Positions 8,761 through 18,325 of a stretch of DNA of 49,908 bases are shown here, in pieces (the stretch's first letter is position 1; each line of letters starts with the position of its first letter). The notes below the pieces were generated by a model that had not been told where the DNA came from, made no database searches, and was given only the letters and a program-made list of their open reading frames with translations. Origin of the DNA: Parvibaculum sp. (GTDB lineage: Bacteria > Pseudomonadota > Alphaproteobacteria > Parvibaculales > Parvibaculaceae); contig JAUXOE010000076.1 of assembly GCA_030682415.1 (NCBI GenBank), positions 1-49,908 of the forward strand. Reading direction: 5' to 3'. The translations under genes were made by a program, and so were the position numbers.

Positions 8761-9657
8761 ATGCGTCGTGACATCGAATTCAAAACCGAAGATGGCGTGA
8801 TGTTGCGCGGCTGGTTCTATCCGGCGAAAGGCGCGACCGGGCCTGCGCCCGCGGTCGTCATGGCGCATGGCTTTTCGGCTGTGAAGGAAATGTATCTCGA
8901 CGATTTTGCTGCCTTTTTTGCCGAGGCGGGCATCTCGGCGCTGGTCTATGACCACCGCAATCTCGGGGCGAGCGATGGCAGCCCGCGTGGGCACATCGAC
9001 CCCAGGCAGCAAATCGACGGCTATCGCGACGCGATTACCCATGCGCAAACGCTGAAGGAGGTCGACCCGAACCGCATCGGCATCTGGGGATCGAGCTATT
9101 CGGGCGGGCATGTGCTGGTGGTCGCCGCCATCGACAGGCGCGTCAAATGCGTGATCGCTCAGGTGCCGCTGGTCGCCGGGCTCGAGACCGCACGGCGGCT
9201 CATTCGGGGCGATCACTGGAAGGGCATGCGGGCGGCGTTTGACGCCGACCGCATGGCGAGAATGGGTGGCGGCGCGCCGGCCCGTATGCCCGTGACAGGC
9301 CCGGAGGGCACGCCTTCGGCTCTGCCGACCGCCGATACCTGGGAATTTTTCACGGCCTTTGCCAAGGAACGTCCAACATCCTGGCAGAACGAGGTGACGC
9401 TGCAATCGGTAGAACTCTTCACCGAATACGAGCCCGGCATCTACATTCCGCGCATTTCACCGACGCCGCTGCTGATGGTGGCGGCACTCGAAGACCACCT
9501 GACGCCTTTCGACATGACGGCAGCTGCCTTTGAAACGGCGCTGGAACCAAAGAAATTCATGGCGCTGCCCTGCATGCATTTCGAGGCTTATACCGGGGAG
9601 ATGTTCAAGATGTCGGCGCCCGTGCAGCGCGACTGGCTGACAACGCATCTCAAGTGA
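8761..9657 (+). CDS. Alpha/beta hydrolase
   Basis: VVMAHGFSAVKEMYLDDFA, GIWGSSYSGGHVLVVAA nucleophile elbow. Confidence 0.88.
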   Translation: MRRDIEFKTEDGVMLRGWFYPAKGATGPAPAVVMAHGFSAVKEMYLDDFAAFFAEAGISALVYDHRNLGASDGSPRGHIDPRQQIDGYRDAITHAQTLKEVDPNRIGIWGSSYSGGHVLVVAAIDRRVKCVIAQVPLVAGLETARRLIRGDHWKGMRAAFDADRMARMGGGAPARMPVTGPEGTPSALPTADTWEFFTAFAKERPTSWQNEVTLQSVELFTEYEPGIYIPRISPTPLLMVAALEDHLTPFDMTAAAFETALEPKKFMALPCMHFEAYTGEMFKMSAPVQRDWLTTHLK

Positions 9658-9661
9658 GGCG

Positions 9662-10528
9662 TCAGACCTGCATATTGTCGATCAAGCGCGTCTTGCCGAT
9701 TTTCGCGGCCACCAGAATGCGCGCGGGCCCGGTCGGACGGCCGGTCGGAAATTCCGCCAACGAGGCGGCTTCGCGCACTTCCAGATAGTCGAGCTTGTCG
9801 AAGCCGAGCGCCAGAATTTTCGCCGCACCGGTCTTTGTTGCTTCCGGAATAAGCGTTCCAGCAGAAACACTTGCAGCCGTTTCCTTGATGATTACATTGA
9901 GCTTGCCCGCCGCCTTGCGTTCTGCCGGTGTCAGATAGACGTTGCGCGACGACATGGCGAGACCGTCGGCTTCGCGCATGATCGGACCGCCCAGAATTTC
10001 GACCGGGATGTCGAGATCGGCGGTCATGCGGCGGATGACCATCAGCTGCTGCCAGTCCTTTTCACCGAAGATCGCGATGTCGGGCATGGTGCGCAGGATC
10101 AGCTTGGCGACCACTGTCGCAACGCCGGCGAAATGCGTCGGACGGAACTGTCCCTCGAGCGGTTCGGTGACACCGGTCAGCGAAATGGTCGTGGAAAAGC
10201 CGTCCGGATACATGTCGGCGGCATCCGGCGCGAAAATCAGGTCGGCCTTGCCTTCGAGCTTTGCGGCGTCGGCGGCCTCGGTGCGGGGATAGGCCGAGAA
10301 GTCCTCATGCGGGGCAAACTGCGTCGGGTTGACGAAGATCGAGACGACAACGCGATCGGCTTTTGTCCGCACCAGATCGACAAGGGAAAGATGCCCCTCG
10401 TGCAGCGCGCCCATTGTCGGCACCAGCGCAACGGTGCTGCCCTCGGCGCGCCATGCGGCAACAGCCGCGCGGAGGTCTGCGGTGTTGCGGGCGACGGGGA
10501 CTTTGTGGCTCGTGGTGTCGAGCGACAT
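9662..10528 (-). CDS. panC: Pantothenate synthetase PanC
   Basis: VALVPTMGALHEGHLSLVDLVR...SIFVNPTQFAPHEDFSAYPRT...FGEKDWQQLMVIRRM; start at MSLDTT chosen 1 nt after the upstream stop. Confidence 0.96.
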   Translation of the reverse strand: MSLDTTSHKVPVARNTADLRAAVAAWRAEGSTVALVPTMGALHEGHLSLVDLVRTKADRVVVSIFVNPTQFAPHEDFSAYPRTEAADAAKLEGKADLIFAPDAADMYPDGFSTTISLTGVTEPLEGQFRPTHFAGVATVVAKLILRTMPDIAIFGEKDWQQLMVIRRMTADLDIPVEILGGPIMREADGLAMSSRNVYLTPAERKAAGKLNVIIKETAASVSAGTLIPEATKTGAAKILALGFDKLDYLEVREAASLAEFPTGRPTGPARILVAAKIGKTRLIDNMQV

Positions 10529-10529
10529 G

Positions 10530-11708
10530 TCAGGCGAGCTTGCCTTCGATCGCCCGCGCGAACAGGTCTTCATAGACCGGCACGCTCATCGGCAGCGGGT
10601 TGCCGCCGGTGCAGGGGTCTTCGAGTGCCATCGCAGCCAATTGCGGGATGATGCCGCTATCGACGCCGATCTCGCTCAGCGTGTTCGGGATGCCGATCTC
10701 CTCACGCAGGGCCAGAACCCAGTCGACGAAGCCATTGAAACTACGGTCCTTTAGCGCCAGGTAGTTGGCCGCCGCGACGATCTTTTCTTCAATGGCTTTG
10801 CGGTTGTGCAGCAAGACATAGGGCATCACCACGGCGTTGGTGAGACCATGATGCGTGCCCCGCAGCGACGAGCAGGGATGGCTCATTGCGTGCATCGAAC
10901 CGAGACCTTTCTGGAAGGCCGTTGCACCCATCGACGATGCGGCGAGCATGAACGAGCGCGCCTCGATATTGCTGCCGCGCTTTACCGCCTCCGGCAGCCA
11001 TTCCTTGCAAAGCCGCATGCCTTCAAGCGAAACGCCTTGCGCTAGCGGGTGCCAGAAGGGCGCGCAATAGGCTTCGAGATTGTGGGAGAGCGCGTCCATG
11101 CCGGTCGCCGCCGTGATGCTCGGCGGCAGGCCGACGGTCAATTCCGGATCGCAGATCACGTCGACCGGCATCATCTTCGGATGAAAGATGATTTTCTTGG
11201 TGTGGTCACTCTCGTCGGTGATGACAGCGGCGCGGCCGACTTCGGAGCCGGTGCCGGCGGTCGTCGGCACCGCGATGACCGGCGCAATGCCGTTCGGGTC
11301 GGCACGTGTCCACCAGTCCTCGCGATCCTCATAGTCCCACATCGGCCGTTTCTGGCCGGACATGAATGCGACCGCCTTGCCGGCGTCCATGGCGCTGCCG
11401 CCACCGAAAACGATGACGCCGTCATGCTTGCCGCGCTGGAATGCCTTGAGGCCCGCGTCCACGTCCGCGCTCACGGGGTTGGGATGAACATCGGCGAAAA
11501 GCGCGGCGGCGAGGCCGTTCTTTTCCAGGAGCGCCAAGGCTTCGGCGATCATCGGCAACGGCTTGAGGCCGGGATCGGTGACCAGCAGCGGCCGTTCGAT
11601 ACCGGCTGTGCCGCAGGCCTCGGCCAATTCCTTGATACGCCCGGCGCCGAAGCGCATTTTGGTGGGGAAGTTCCAGTTGCCGGTGAGGCTTGGATAGGTA
11701 TCGATCAT
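10530..11708 (-). CDS. Iron-containing (group III) alcohol dehydrogenase
   Basis: GGGSAMDAGKAVAFM, PTTAGTGSEVGRAAVITD, GMDALSHNLEAY, AMSHPCSSLRGTHHGLTNAVVMP. Confidence 0.93.
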   Translation of the reverse strand: MIDTYPSLTGNWNFPTKMRFGAGRIKELAEACGTAGIERPLLVTDPGLKPLPMIAEALALLEKNGLAAALFADVHPNPVSADVDAGLKAFQRGKHDGVIVFGGGSAMDAGKAVAFMSGQKRPMWDYEDREDWWTRADPNGIAPVIAVPTTAGTGSEVGRAAVITDESDHTKKIIFHPKMMPVDVICDPELTVGLPPSITAATGMDALSHNLEAYCAPFWHPLAQGVSLEGMRLCKEWLPEAVKRGSNIEARSFMLAASSMGATAFQKGLGSMHAMSHPCSSLRGTHHGLTNAVVMPYVLLHNRKAIEEKIVAAANYLALKDRSFNGFVDWVLALREEIGIPNTLSEIGVDSGIIPQLAAMALEDPCTGGNPLPMSVPVYEDLFARAIEGKLA

Positions 11709-13099
11709 TTTGTTTGCGTTCTCAGGTGATAACTCTTGGGCCGCGTCAGGCTTTCATAGCCCACGGGCGATAGCGTGGCGCCCCGGCCCGTATTCTTGAC
11801 GCCGGTCCATGCGAGTGCGGGATCGAGATAGTCGCAGCGATTGAGAAAGAAGGTGCCGGTTTCGAGGCGTTCGCCAAGCTTTTCTCCGGTTTCGGTATCT
11901 TCCGTCCAGACGGAGGCAGTCAATCCGTAAGGGCTGTCGTTCATCAGTGAGATGGCCTCGTCGTCCGACGCGACTTTCATGATGCCGATCACCGGGCCGA
12001 AGGTTTCCTCGCGCATCACTTCCATCTGGTGGTTGACGTCCACCAGCACCTCAGGGCCCAGATAAGGAGAACCCGGCCGTGACGCCGGGAAATGCGCCTC
12101 GCCGATCAATGCCTTCGCGCCGCCGCGGACGGCCTGGGCGATCTGGCCGCGCACAAAGGTTGCGGCGGAGGTGCGGACCATAGGGCCAATCGTCGTTTCC
12201 GGGTCGAGCGGGTCGCCGAGCTTGTATTTCTTTGTCAGGTCGACGAAACCTTCAACGAAATCGTCATAGACGTCGGCATGGACGTAAAGCCGTTCCTTGC
12301 CGCAGCAGGACTGCCCGGAGTTGAAGTAAGCACCGTCGACCAGGTTTTCGACGGCGAAGGGCAGGTTGGCGTCGGCGCGAACATAGGCCGGGTCCTTGCC
12401 GCCGAGTTCAAGGCCGATGCCGATGAAACGGTTGACCGCCGCTTTCACGACCGCGCGGCCGCCGGCCACCGAGCCGGTGAATTGCACGAAATCGACGCGT
12501 GGGTCGCCGATCGTTTTCTCGGTCATTTCGTGGCTCATATGGATCGCCTGGAAGAGACCGTCTGGCGCCCCGGCCTTTTCGAAAGCCACGGCAAAACGTT
12601 CGGCGCAAAGCGGCGTCTGGCCGGAATGCTTCAAAATGATCGCATTGCCGGCCATGATTGCCGGGACGACCGAATTGACGGCGATCAGATAGGGGTAGTT
12701 CCAGGCAGCAATGGCGAGCACGGTGCCGACCGGCTCGCGGCGCACCCAACGGCGGAAGCCTTCCTTGGGCCCTGCGTCGATGTCGGCCAACGTCTCGGGT
12801 GCAATGCCGATCATGTAGCGCGCGCGCTCCTCGAAGCCACGCAGCTCGCCGGCTCCATAGGCGACGGGACGACCCATCTGCCACGCAAGTTCCGGCACGA
12901 TTTCGTCTTTCATCGCGACAAAGGCTTCGATGAAACGGGTGCAGAGGGCGGCGCGTTCGGCGAGGGGAACGAGTTTCCACGCAGCCTGTGCGGCGCGCGC
13001 GGCGTTCAACGCGCCGTCGACCTCTTCCCATGAGGCGAGGGGCCGTTCGGCATAAACACTGCCGTCGACCGGGGAAATGACTTTCAGTGTGGCGCTCAT
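11705..13099 (-). CDS. NAD(P)-dependent aldehyde dehydrogenase
   Basis: AAWNYPYLIAVNSVVPAIMAGNA, LELGGKDPAYV, FNSGQSCCGKERLYV, EETFGPVIGI; start at MSATLK overlaps the upstream stop (ATGA). Confidence 0.93.
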   Translation of the reverse strand: MSATLKVISPVDGSVYAERPLASWEEVDGALNAARAAQAAWKLVPLAERAALCTRFIEAFVAMKDEIVPELAWQMGRPVAYGAGELRGFEERARYMIGIAPETLADIDAGPKEGFRRWVRREPVGTVLAIAAWNYPYLIAVNSVVPAIMAGNAIILKHSGQTPLCAERFAVAFEKAGAPDGLFQAIHMSHEMTEKTIGDPRVDFVQFTGSVAGGRAVVKAAVNRFIGIGLELGGKDPAYVRADANLPFAVENLVDGAYFNSGQSCCGKERLYVHADVYDDFVEGFVDLTKKYKLGDPLDPETTIGPMVRTSAATFVRGQIAQAVRGGAKALIGEAHFPASRPGSPYLGPEVLVDVNHQMEVMREETFGPVIGIMKVASDDEAISLMNDSPYGLTASVWTEDTETGEKLGERLETGTFFLNRCDYLDPALAWTGVKNTGRGATLSPVGYESLTRPKSYHLRTQTK

Positions 13100-14463
13100 C
13101 CGCGTTCGAAGCCTCTCTTCAATTCCCAATCCGTGACCCGCCGCTCATATTCGAACTGCTCCCAGCGGCCGGTATGGAGATAGTGCTCCACGACATCGTC
13201 GCCGAGAGCGGCGCGGAGCGTATCCGACTTTTCCAGTTCGGTCAGGGCGTCACGCAGGTTCTTCGCCAGCGACGGAATGCCGCTGCTGACATAGGCATCA
13301 CCGGAAAACTCGGGCTCCAGAGCCATTTTCTTTTCGACCCCGTCGAGGCCGGCCGCCAGCAACGAGGCATAGGCGAGATAGGGGTTCAGGTCGGCACCGC
13401 CAATGCGGCATTCGATGCGCAGGCTCTTGCCCTGACCACACATACGGAAGCCCGCCGTCCGGTTGTCGTTGGACCAGACGATGTTGGTGGGGGCGAAGGA
13501 CCCGTTGACGAAGCGCTTGTAGGAATTGACCTGCGGCGCCAGGAAATAGGTCAATTCTCGCGCGTGCCGAAGCTGGCCCGCCAGGAATTGCTGACACAGT
13601 TCCGACATGCCGTGAGGTTTGGCGTCCTTGTCGAAAAAATGCGCCTCCTTCGCCTTCTCATCCCACAGCGACATATGGATATGGCAGGACGAGCCGGCCA
13701 GTTCGTAGTTCCACTTGGCCATGAAAGTTATCGCCTTGCCGTGCAGCCAGGCGATTTCCTTGATGCCGTTCTTGAGGATGGTATGCCGGTCGGCCATTTC
13801 GAGCGCCTCGGCATAGCGGATGTTGATTTCCTCCTGACCGGGGCCCCACTCGCCCTTCGAATTCTCGACCGGGATTCCGGCGCCTTCCAGCCCGTTGCGG
13901 ATGGCGCGCATGATGCCTTCCTCTTTCGAGGTGGCGAGCACGTGATAGTCCTCGATATACCAGTTGGCGGTCTTCAACCCTTGGTAGCGCTTCTCATGCG
14001 CCGCCTCATAAGTTTCATCGAAGAGGTAGAATTCGAGTTCAGACGCGGTGAATGCTTTCATCTTCATCGCCGCGATGCGCTTCAGTTGCTTCTTCAGAAT
14101 GGCGCGTGGCGCATGGGGCACGTCTTCGCCGTGATGATCGAGCGTGTCGCAAAGTACGAGGGCCGTTGCCGGAAGCCAGGGAATACGGCGCAATGTTGCA
14201 AGGTCCGGCTTCAACACGAAGTCGCCATAGCCTTGCGCCCAGCTCGCGGCCTTGTAGCCCGGGACCGGCTCCATGTCGGTGTCGACGGTCAGCAGATAGT
14301 TGCAGGCATGGGTTTCATGTACCGCCGTGTCGAGAAAATATCCGGCGGCCATGCGCTTCCCAACCAGGCGACCCTGCATGTCCGGCATCGCCATGACCAC
14401 GGTGTCGATGTCGCCGGCGGCGACGAGGTCGGAAAGCTGGTCGAGAGTAAGCATGCCATTCAT
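13096..14463 (-). CDS. Glutamine synthetase family protein (gamma-glutamylputrescine synthetase/PuuA-like)
   Basis: MAMPDMQGRLVGKRM, ASELEFYLF, HIHMSLWD, NSYKRFVNGSFAPTNIVWSNDNRTAGFR. Confidence 0.88.
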   Translation of the reverse strand: MNGMLTLDQLSDLVAAGDIDTVVMAMPDMQGRLVGKRMAAGYFLDTAVHETHACNYLLTVDTDMEPVPGYKAASWAQGYGDFVLKPDLATLRRIPWLPATALVLCDTLDHHGEDVPHAPRAILKKQLKRIAAMKMKAFTASELEFYLFDETYEAAHEKRYQGLKTANWYIEDYHVLATSKEEGIMRAIRNGLEGAGIPVENSKGEWGPGQEEINIRYAEALEMADRHTILKNGIKEIAWLHGKAITFMAKWNYELAGSSCHIHMSLWDEKAKEAHFFDKDAKPHGMSELCQQFLAGQLRHARELTYFLAPQVNSYKRFVNGSFAPTNIVWSNDNRTAGFRMCGQGKSLRIECRIGGADLNPYLAYASLLAAGLDGVEKKMALEPEFSGDAYVSSGIPSLAKNLRDALTELEKSDTLRAALGDDVVEHYLHTGRWEQFEYERRVTDWELKRGFERG

Positions 14464-14679
14464 TCGGAAGGACTCCTCGGGATTGCCACGTCAGGGGGAA
14501 CGGCGGAAATGTCGAATTCGTGTGGGCCGCCGGCCGCGCGGGCCGAGTGTAGCCGGTCGGACGGGGGGGACCGCAAGAGTGGTGCGCAGGGGCTGCTGCC
14601 GCGCGGGGCCAGTTGACGCTCATGGCCGCACTACCCAAACTCCGCTCGCGATTCGGACGGCGGGATTTCTGGGGGATAT

Positions 14680-15525
14680 ATGACTGAATCCGGGGACGGG
14701 CGGCGGCCCGCCCATGTGGTCGTTCTGGGCAATGAAAAGGGCGGATCGGGCAAGACCACGACCGCCATGCATCTGATTGCCTTGCTTTTACATGAGGGCA
14801 TGCGCGTCGGGTCGGTCGATCTCGACGGGCGCCAGCGGTCCCTGACGCGCTATGTGGAGAACCGCAAGGCCTGGGCCGATGCCGCCGGGGTCAAGCTTGT
14901 GATGCCGGACCATGCCGTGATCGCCCGCTCGACGCTTGGGACCGTCAGCGAAGCCAATGCAGCGGATGAGCTGGCGCTGGATGCCGTCATGGCGCGGCTT
15001 GAGGCCGAAAACGACTTCATCGTTATCGATTGCCCGGGCAGCGACAACCATTTGTCGCGGCTTGGGCATGCGCGCGCGGATACGCTGGTGACGCCGATGA
15101 ATGACAGTTTCGTCGACTTCGATCTGCTCGGCCGGGTCGATCCGCAAACCTACCGCATCAAGGGTCCAAGCGTTTACAGCGAGATGGTTTGGGAAAGCCG
15201 GAAGCGCCGTGCCATGCGCGATGGCGGCGAGATCGACTGGGTGGTCATCCGGAACCGGCTTTCGCATCTCGATGCCAAGAACAAGCGGCGTGTCGAGGCC
15301 GTGCTCAGTGCGCTGGCAGACCGGATCGGCTTTCGTACAGGGCCGGGCTTTGGCGAACGCGTGATCTTCCGCGAGATGTTTCCCTCCGGACTGACGCTGC
15401 TCGATCTTCGGGAAGAGGGTGTCGACGCCCAGATGTCGATGTCGCACGTGGCGGCACGGGCCGAAGTCCGGGCATTGATCGATGCGCTGGTGTTGCCGGT
15501 CGAGGAACGGCGTGCTTCCGCCTAG
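14680..15525 (+). CDS. mipZ: Division-plane positioning ATPase MipZ
   Basis: VVVLGNEKGGSGKTTTAMHLIALLLHEGMRVGSVDLDGRQRSLTRYVENR (ParA/MinD-like Walker A; alphaproteobacterial MipZ signature). Confidence 0.95.
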   Translation: MTESGDGRRPAHVVVLGNEKGGSGKTTTAMHLIALLLHEGMRVGSVDLDGRQRSLTRYVENRKAWADAAGVKLVMPDHAVIARSTLGTVSEANAADELALDAVMARLEAENDFIVIDCPGSDNHLSRLGHARADTLVTPMNDSFVDFDLLGRVDPQTYRIKGPSVYSEMVWESRKRRAMRDGGEIDWVVIRNRLSHLDAKNKRRVEAVLSALADRIGFRTGPGFGERVIFREMFPSGLTLLDLREEGVDAQMSMSHVAARAEVRALIDALVLPVEERRASA

Positions 15526-17138
15526 CCGCGGCTCTCGGTCTTTGCCGTCCGCGGCATGGCCCAATTTGCGGGCGGAATGGCAATGCAGGGAATGCTCTGG
15601 CGCGCGAGACGGCCGCAGGCGGTCTTTGCCAGGGTTTCGTTGTCGAAGCCGCCGAAGCGCGAACGATAAAGCGTTCGGTTGTCGGCGGTCTTGACCGGAA
15701 TGGTGACGGGCACAGCCGTACCGAGTTCGCCCGGCGCGGCGCGCAATGCCTTGCGGATACTGCCAACGGCATCAGCCTGGTCGGCATAGGCGCCGATCTG
15801 AATGATCCATGTGCCCTCGGGAATAAGGGGGTCGCCTTCGCGCCAGGACTGTCGTGCGGCAGGTGCTGTGCGTGCGGGGTCGTCAAGTGCAGCTTCGCGT
15901 ATCAGCGGGCTGGCCGGCGCGTCCGGACTGATACTCGCATTGGCCGGGGCTACGAGGAAGTTGCCGATTTCGCGTCCCGCCTGACGACCTGCGTCCTCGG
16001 CTGTGCGCAAGGCGGCCATTGTATAAGCGGTCACGTTGTCCACGGGCGCCGACGGCTTTTTTGTCGCCGCTGCTGGTTCGGCGAGCGCGGTCAGGACGAT
16101 CGGCGCTGCCGTTGTCATGCCGGCGTCGCCCTCGGCATAACCCGCCGTATCGGCGCCGTCGTCGATCATGGCCGCAAGTTGCGCCAATGCGGCGCGGTCT
16201 TCGGCGGGAGCGACTGTGAACTGGGTCTCAGGCCTTACAACCGGAACGGGCGGAGGCGCTGCCGCGAACTGTGTCCGGCTTGTCTTCATCGCGACGGCTT
16301 GCGGGAGGGCGCGGTCCAGAATCTCGATCATGTGCTGGTCGCGCGATTTGGCTTTTTCGCCTCCGATGACAACGCCGATCAGGAATTTATCGTCGCGCTC
16401 GACCGTGGCTGTCAGATTGAAGCCGGATGCGTTGGTGTAACCGGTCTTGAGGCCTGTTGTGCCTCGGTATTCGCCGAGCAGGCGGTTGTGATTGCGGATG
16501 CTGGTTTTGCCCCAAACGAACTGTTCGGTGCTGAAATAGTGATAATATTGCGGGAAGTCGCGATGCATGCGTTGCGCCAGCGTGGCCTGGTCCCGGGCGG
16601 TTGTCTTTTGCGCGCTGTTCGGTAGGCCTGAGGCATTCTTGTAGGTCGTACGCGTCATGCCGAGGTCGCGCGCCTTCTTGGTCATGGCGTTGGCGAAATT
16701 TGCTTCGGTGCCGGAGATGAAGGCACCGGTTGCCGAGGCGACGTCATTGGCGGAGCGGGTGACGAGGGCGAGGATCGCGTCCTCGACCCGGATCGTTTGA
16801 CCGGGACGAAGGCCGAGTTTCGACGGCGGCTGGTTGGCGCCGCGCTGGGTCATCGTGATCCGGGTATCGAGCGTGATTTCGCGCTTTTCCAGCTTCTCGA
16901 AGAGGAGATAGAGCGTCATCACCTTGGTCAGCGAGGCCGGATAACGGAGTTCGTCGGCGTTCCGCGAATAGAGAACTTTGCCGGTGTGGGCGTCCATGAC
17001 GAGGGCAGCGGTTTGCGGCTTCGCCGCATAGGCGGGGAGGGCCGTGATGGCCGTCAGCAGGATGGCGGCCATTATGGCGGCTACCCCCCTGAATCCATGA
17101 GAGATGCGCACGATACTCACAAGCGCAGACCCCGACAT
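15522..17138 (-). CDS. D-alanyl-D-alanine carboxypeptidase (PBP5/S11 family) with C-terminal SPOR domain; exact start uncertain (ORF opens at 17174)
   Basis: RYPASLTKVMTLYLLFEKL (SxxK), RSANDVASA (SxN), TTGLKTGYTNASGFN (KTG); C-terminal WIIQIGAYADQADAVGSIRKAL SPOR pattern. Confidence 0.88.
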   Translation of the reverse strand: MSGSALVSIVRISHGFRGVAAIMAAILLTAITALPAYAAKPQTAALVMDAHTGKVLYSRNADELRYPASLTKVMTLYLLFEKLEKREITLDTRITMTQRGANQPPSKLGLRPGQTIRVEDAILALVTRSANDVASATGAFISGTEANFANAMTKKARDLGMTRTTYKNASGLPNSAQKTTARDQATLAQRMHRDFPQYYHYFSTEQFVWGKTSIRNHNRLLGEYRGTTGLKTGYTNASGFNLTATVERDDKFLIGVVIGGEKAKSRDQHMIEILDRALPQAVAMKTSRTQFAAAPPPVPVVRPETQFTVAPAEDRAALAQLAAMIDDGADTAGYAEGDAGMTTAAPIVLTALAEPAAATKKPSAPVDNVTAYTMAALRTAEDAGRQAGREIGNFLVAPANASISPDAPASPLIREAALDDPARTAPAARQSWREGDPLIPEGTWIIQIGAYADQADAVGSIRKALRAAPGELGTAVPVTIPVKTADNRTLYRSRFGGFDNETLAKTACGRLARQSIPCIAIPPANWAMPRTAKTESRG

Positions 17139-17333
17139 ATCCTGAAGACCCCTCTTGCTGACACGTCCGGCCAAAGCCTCAAACGCGCCATCCCGAATAT
17201 TCGCCCACGCGAACTGTAGCGCCGGAACCAGAGTTTGCGAAGGCCCTTTGACCCGAAAACGACAAAAAACCGTATATTTTCCCGATGCTTGAGCCGATCA
17301 GGTCAAGATTAAGCCGTAGGTGTTACAGTTTGG

Positions 17334-17357
17334 TTAACGACGTTAAGGGCGCGTTAA
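17334..17357. promoter_or_regulatory. Candidate CtrA-type site: TTAACGACGTTAAGGGCGCGTTAA
   Basis: TTAA-N7-TTAA at 17343-17357, plus the overlapping inverted repeat TTAAC-GAC-GTTAA at 17334-17346. Confidence 0.55.
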
Positions 17358-17419
17358 TGGGCTGGCTGATGACGCCAGAATCGACGTATCCAAGTAAACG
17401 GGGCATTGGGCGGGACAAA

Positions 17420-17812
17420 ATGGATTTTCAGACGCTGAGACTGACGGCCAAGCCGAACCAATATCTCGTTGCCCCTGCCGGCTTCTGCGCGCAGGCTGAA
17501 CCCCATCGCATTGCTCCCGATTTTGGTCTCGATCCGGTGGCGCTCAGGCGCCGATTTCACGACCTGGCGCTCGCGCAGCCCCGGGTCGTCCGCGTCGATG
17601 CGGATGATGGGCGCTTGTTGGACACCTATGTGCAGCGAAGCGCGCTTCTTGGCTTTCCGGACACCATTTCGGCCCAGTTTTTGGCCGCCGGGGCCGCAAG
17701 GTCGAGCATCGCGATCTACAGCCGCTCGCGCTACGGCTATTCGGATTTAGGTGTCAACAAGGCACGGATCGATGCCTGGTTGCGGGATCTCGCTGCCACA
17801 TGCCCGGTTTGA
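17420..17812 (+). CDS. DUF1499 family protein (short form)
   Basis: C-terminal SSIAIYSRSRYGYSDLGVNKARIDAWL resembles the DUF1499 'SxSRxGxSDLGVNxxRI' signature; start at MDFQTLRL inferred. Confidence 0.65.
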   Translation: MDFQTLRLTAKPNQYLVAPAGFCAQAEPHRIAPDFGLDPVALRRRFHDLALAQPRVVRVDADDGRLLDTYVQRSALLGFPDTISAQFLAAGAARSSIAIYSRSRYGYSDLGVNKARIDAWLRDLAATCPV

Positions 17813-17824
17813 TTGGGTTGGGCT

Positions 17825-17853
17825 TTGAAATTCGATATGTTCGACTATGTAAT
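17825..17853 (+). promoter_or_regulatory. Candidate sigma70-type promoter upstream of clpS
   Basis: TTGAAA - 17 nt - TGTAAT about 100 nt before the clpS ATG. Confidence 0.35.
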
Positions 17854-17953
17854 AGAGGGTGTTGTTGTCAGCCGGGACGGCCGTTGCCCTGCAATTATGC
17901 TCGTCGGCACCTGTCCGGCCGGGACGGACGCGATGAATTGGCAGGAACGGGGA

Positions 17954-18286
17954 ATGTCGGACGACAAGCGGCGCGGCGGTGAAGATGGTGGCGCAGGCAC
18001 CGGCGTCATCACCAAGACGAAACCGAAGACGAAGAAGCCCTCGCTCTACAAGGTTCTGCTCCTCAACGACGACTACACACCGATGGAGTTCGTCGTTCAT
18101 GTACTGGAGCGGTTCTTTAGCAAGGGGAGGGACGAAGCGACGGTCATCATGCTCCATGTACATCAGCATGGTGTCGGCATCTGCGGCCTCTATACCTATG
18201 AGGTGGCGGAGACCAAGGTGACGCAGGTGATGGATTTCGCGCAGCAGCATCAGCATCCGCTGCAGTGCACGATGGAGCGAGAATAG
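17954..18286 (+). CDS. clpS: ATP-dependent Clp protease adaptor ClpS
   Basis: [24 protein letters not shown]...[37 protein letters not shown]. Confidence 0.96.
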   Translation: MSDDKRRGGEDGGAGTGVITKTKPKTKKPSLYKVLLLNDDYTPMEFVVHVLERFFSKGRDEATVIMLHVHQHGVGICGLYTYEVAETKVTQVMDFAQQHQHPLQCTMERE

Positions 18287-18325
18287 CGCGTTCAGGCTGT
18301 AGCCCAGCAGAAGGGAAGGTTCGGA

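Noticed and set aside
13087-14616. 509-aa plus-strand ORF antisense to the GS-like gene
   Set aside because: Mirror ORF; GS motifs on the minus strand are clear.
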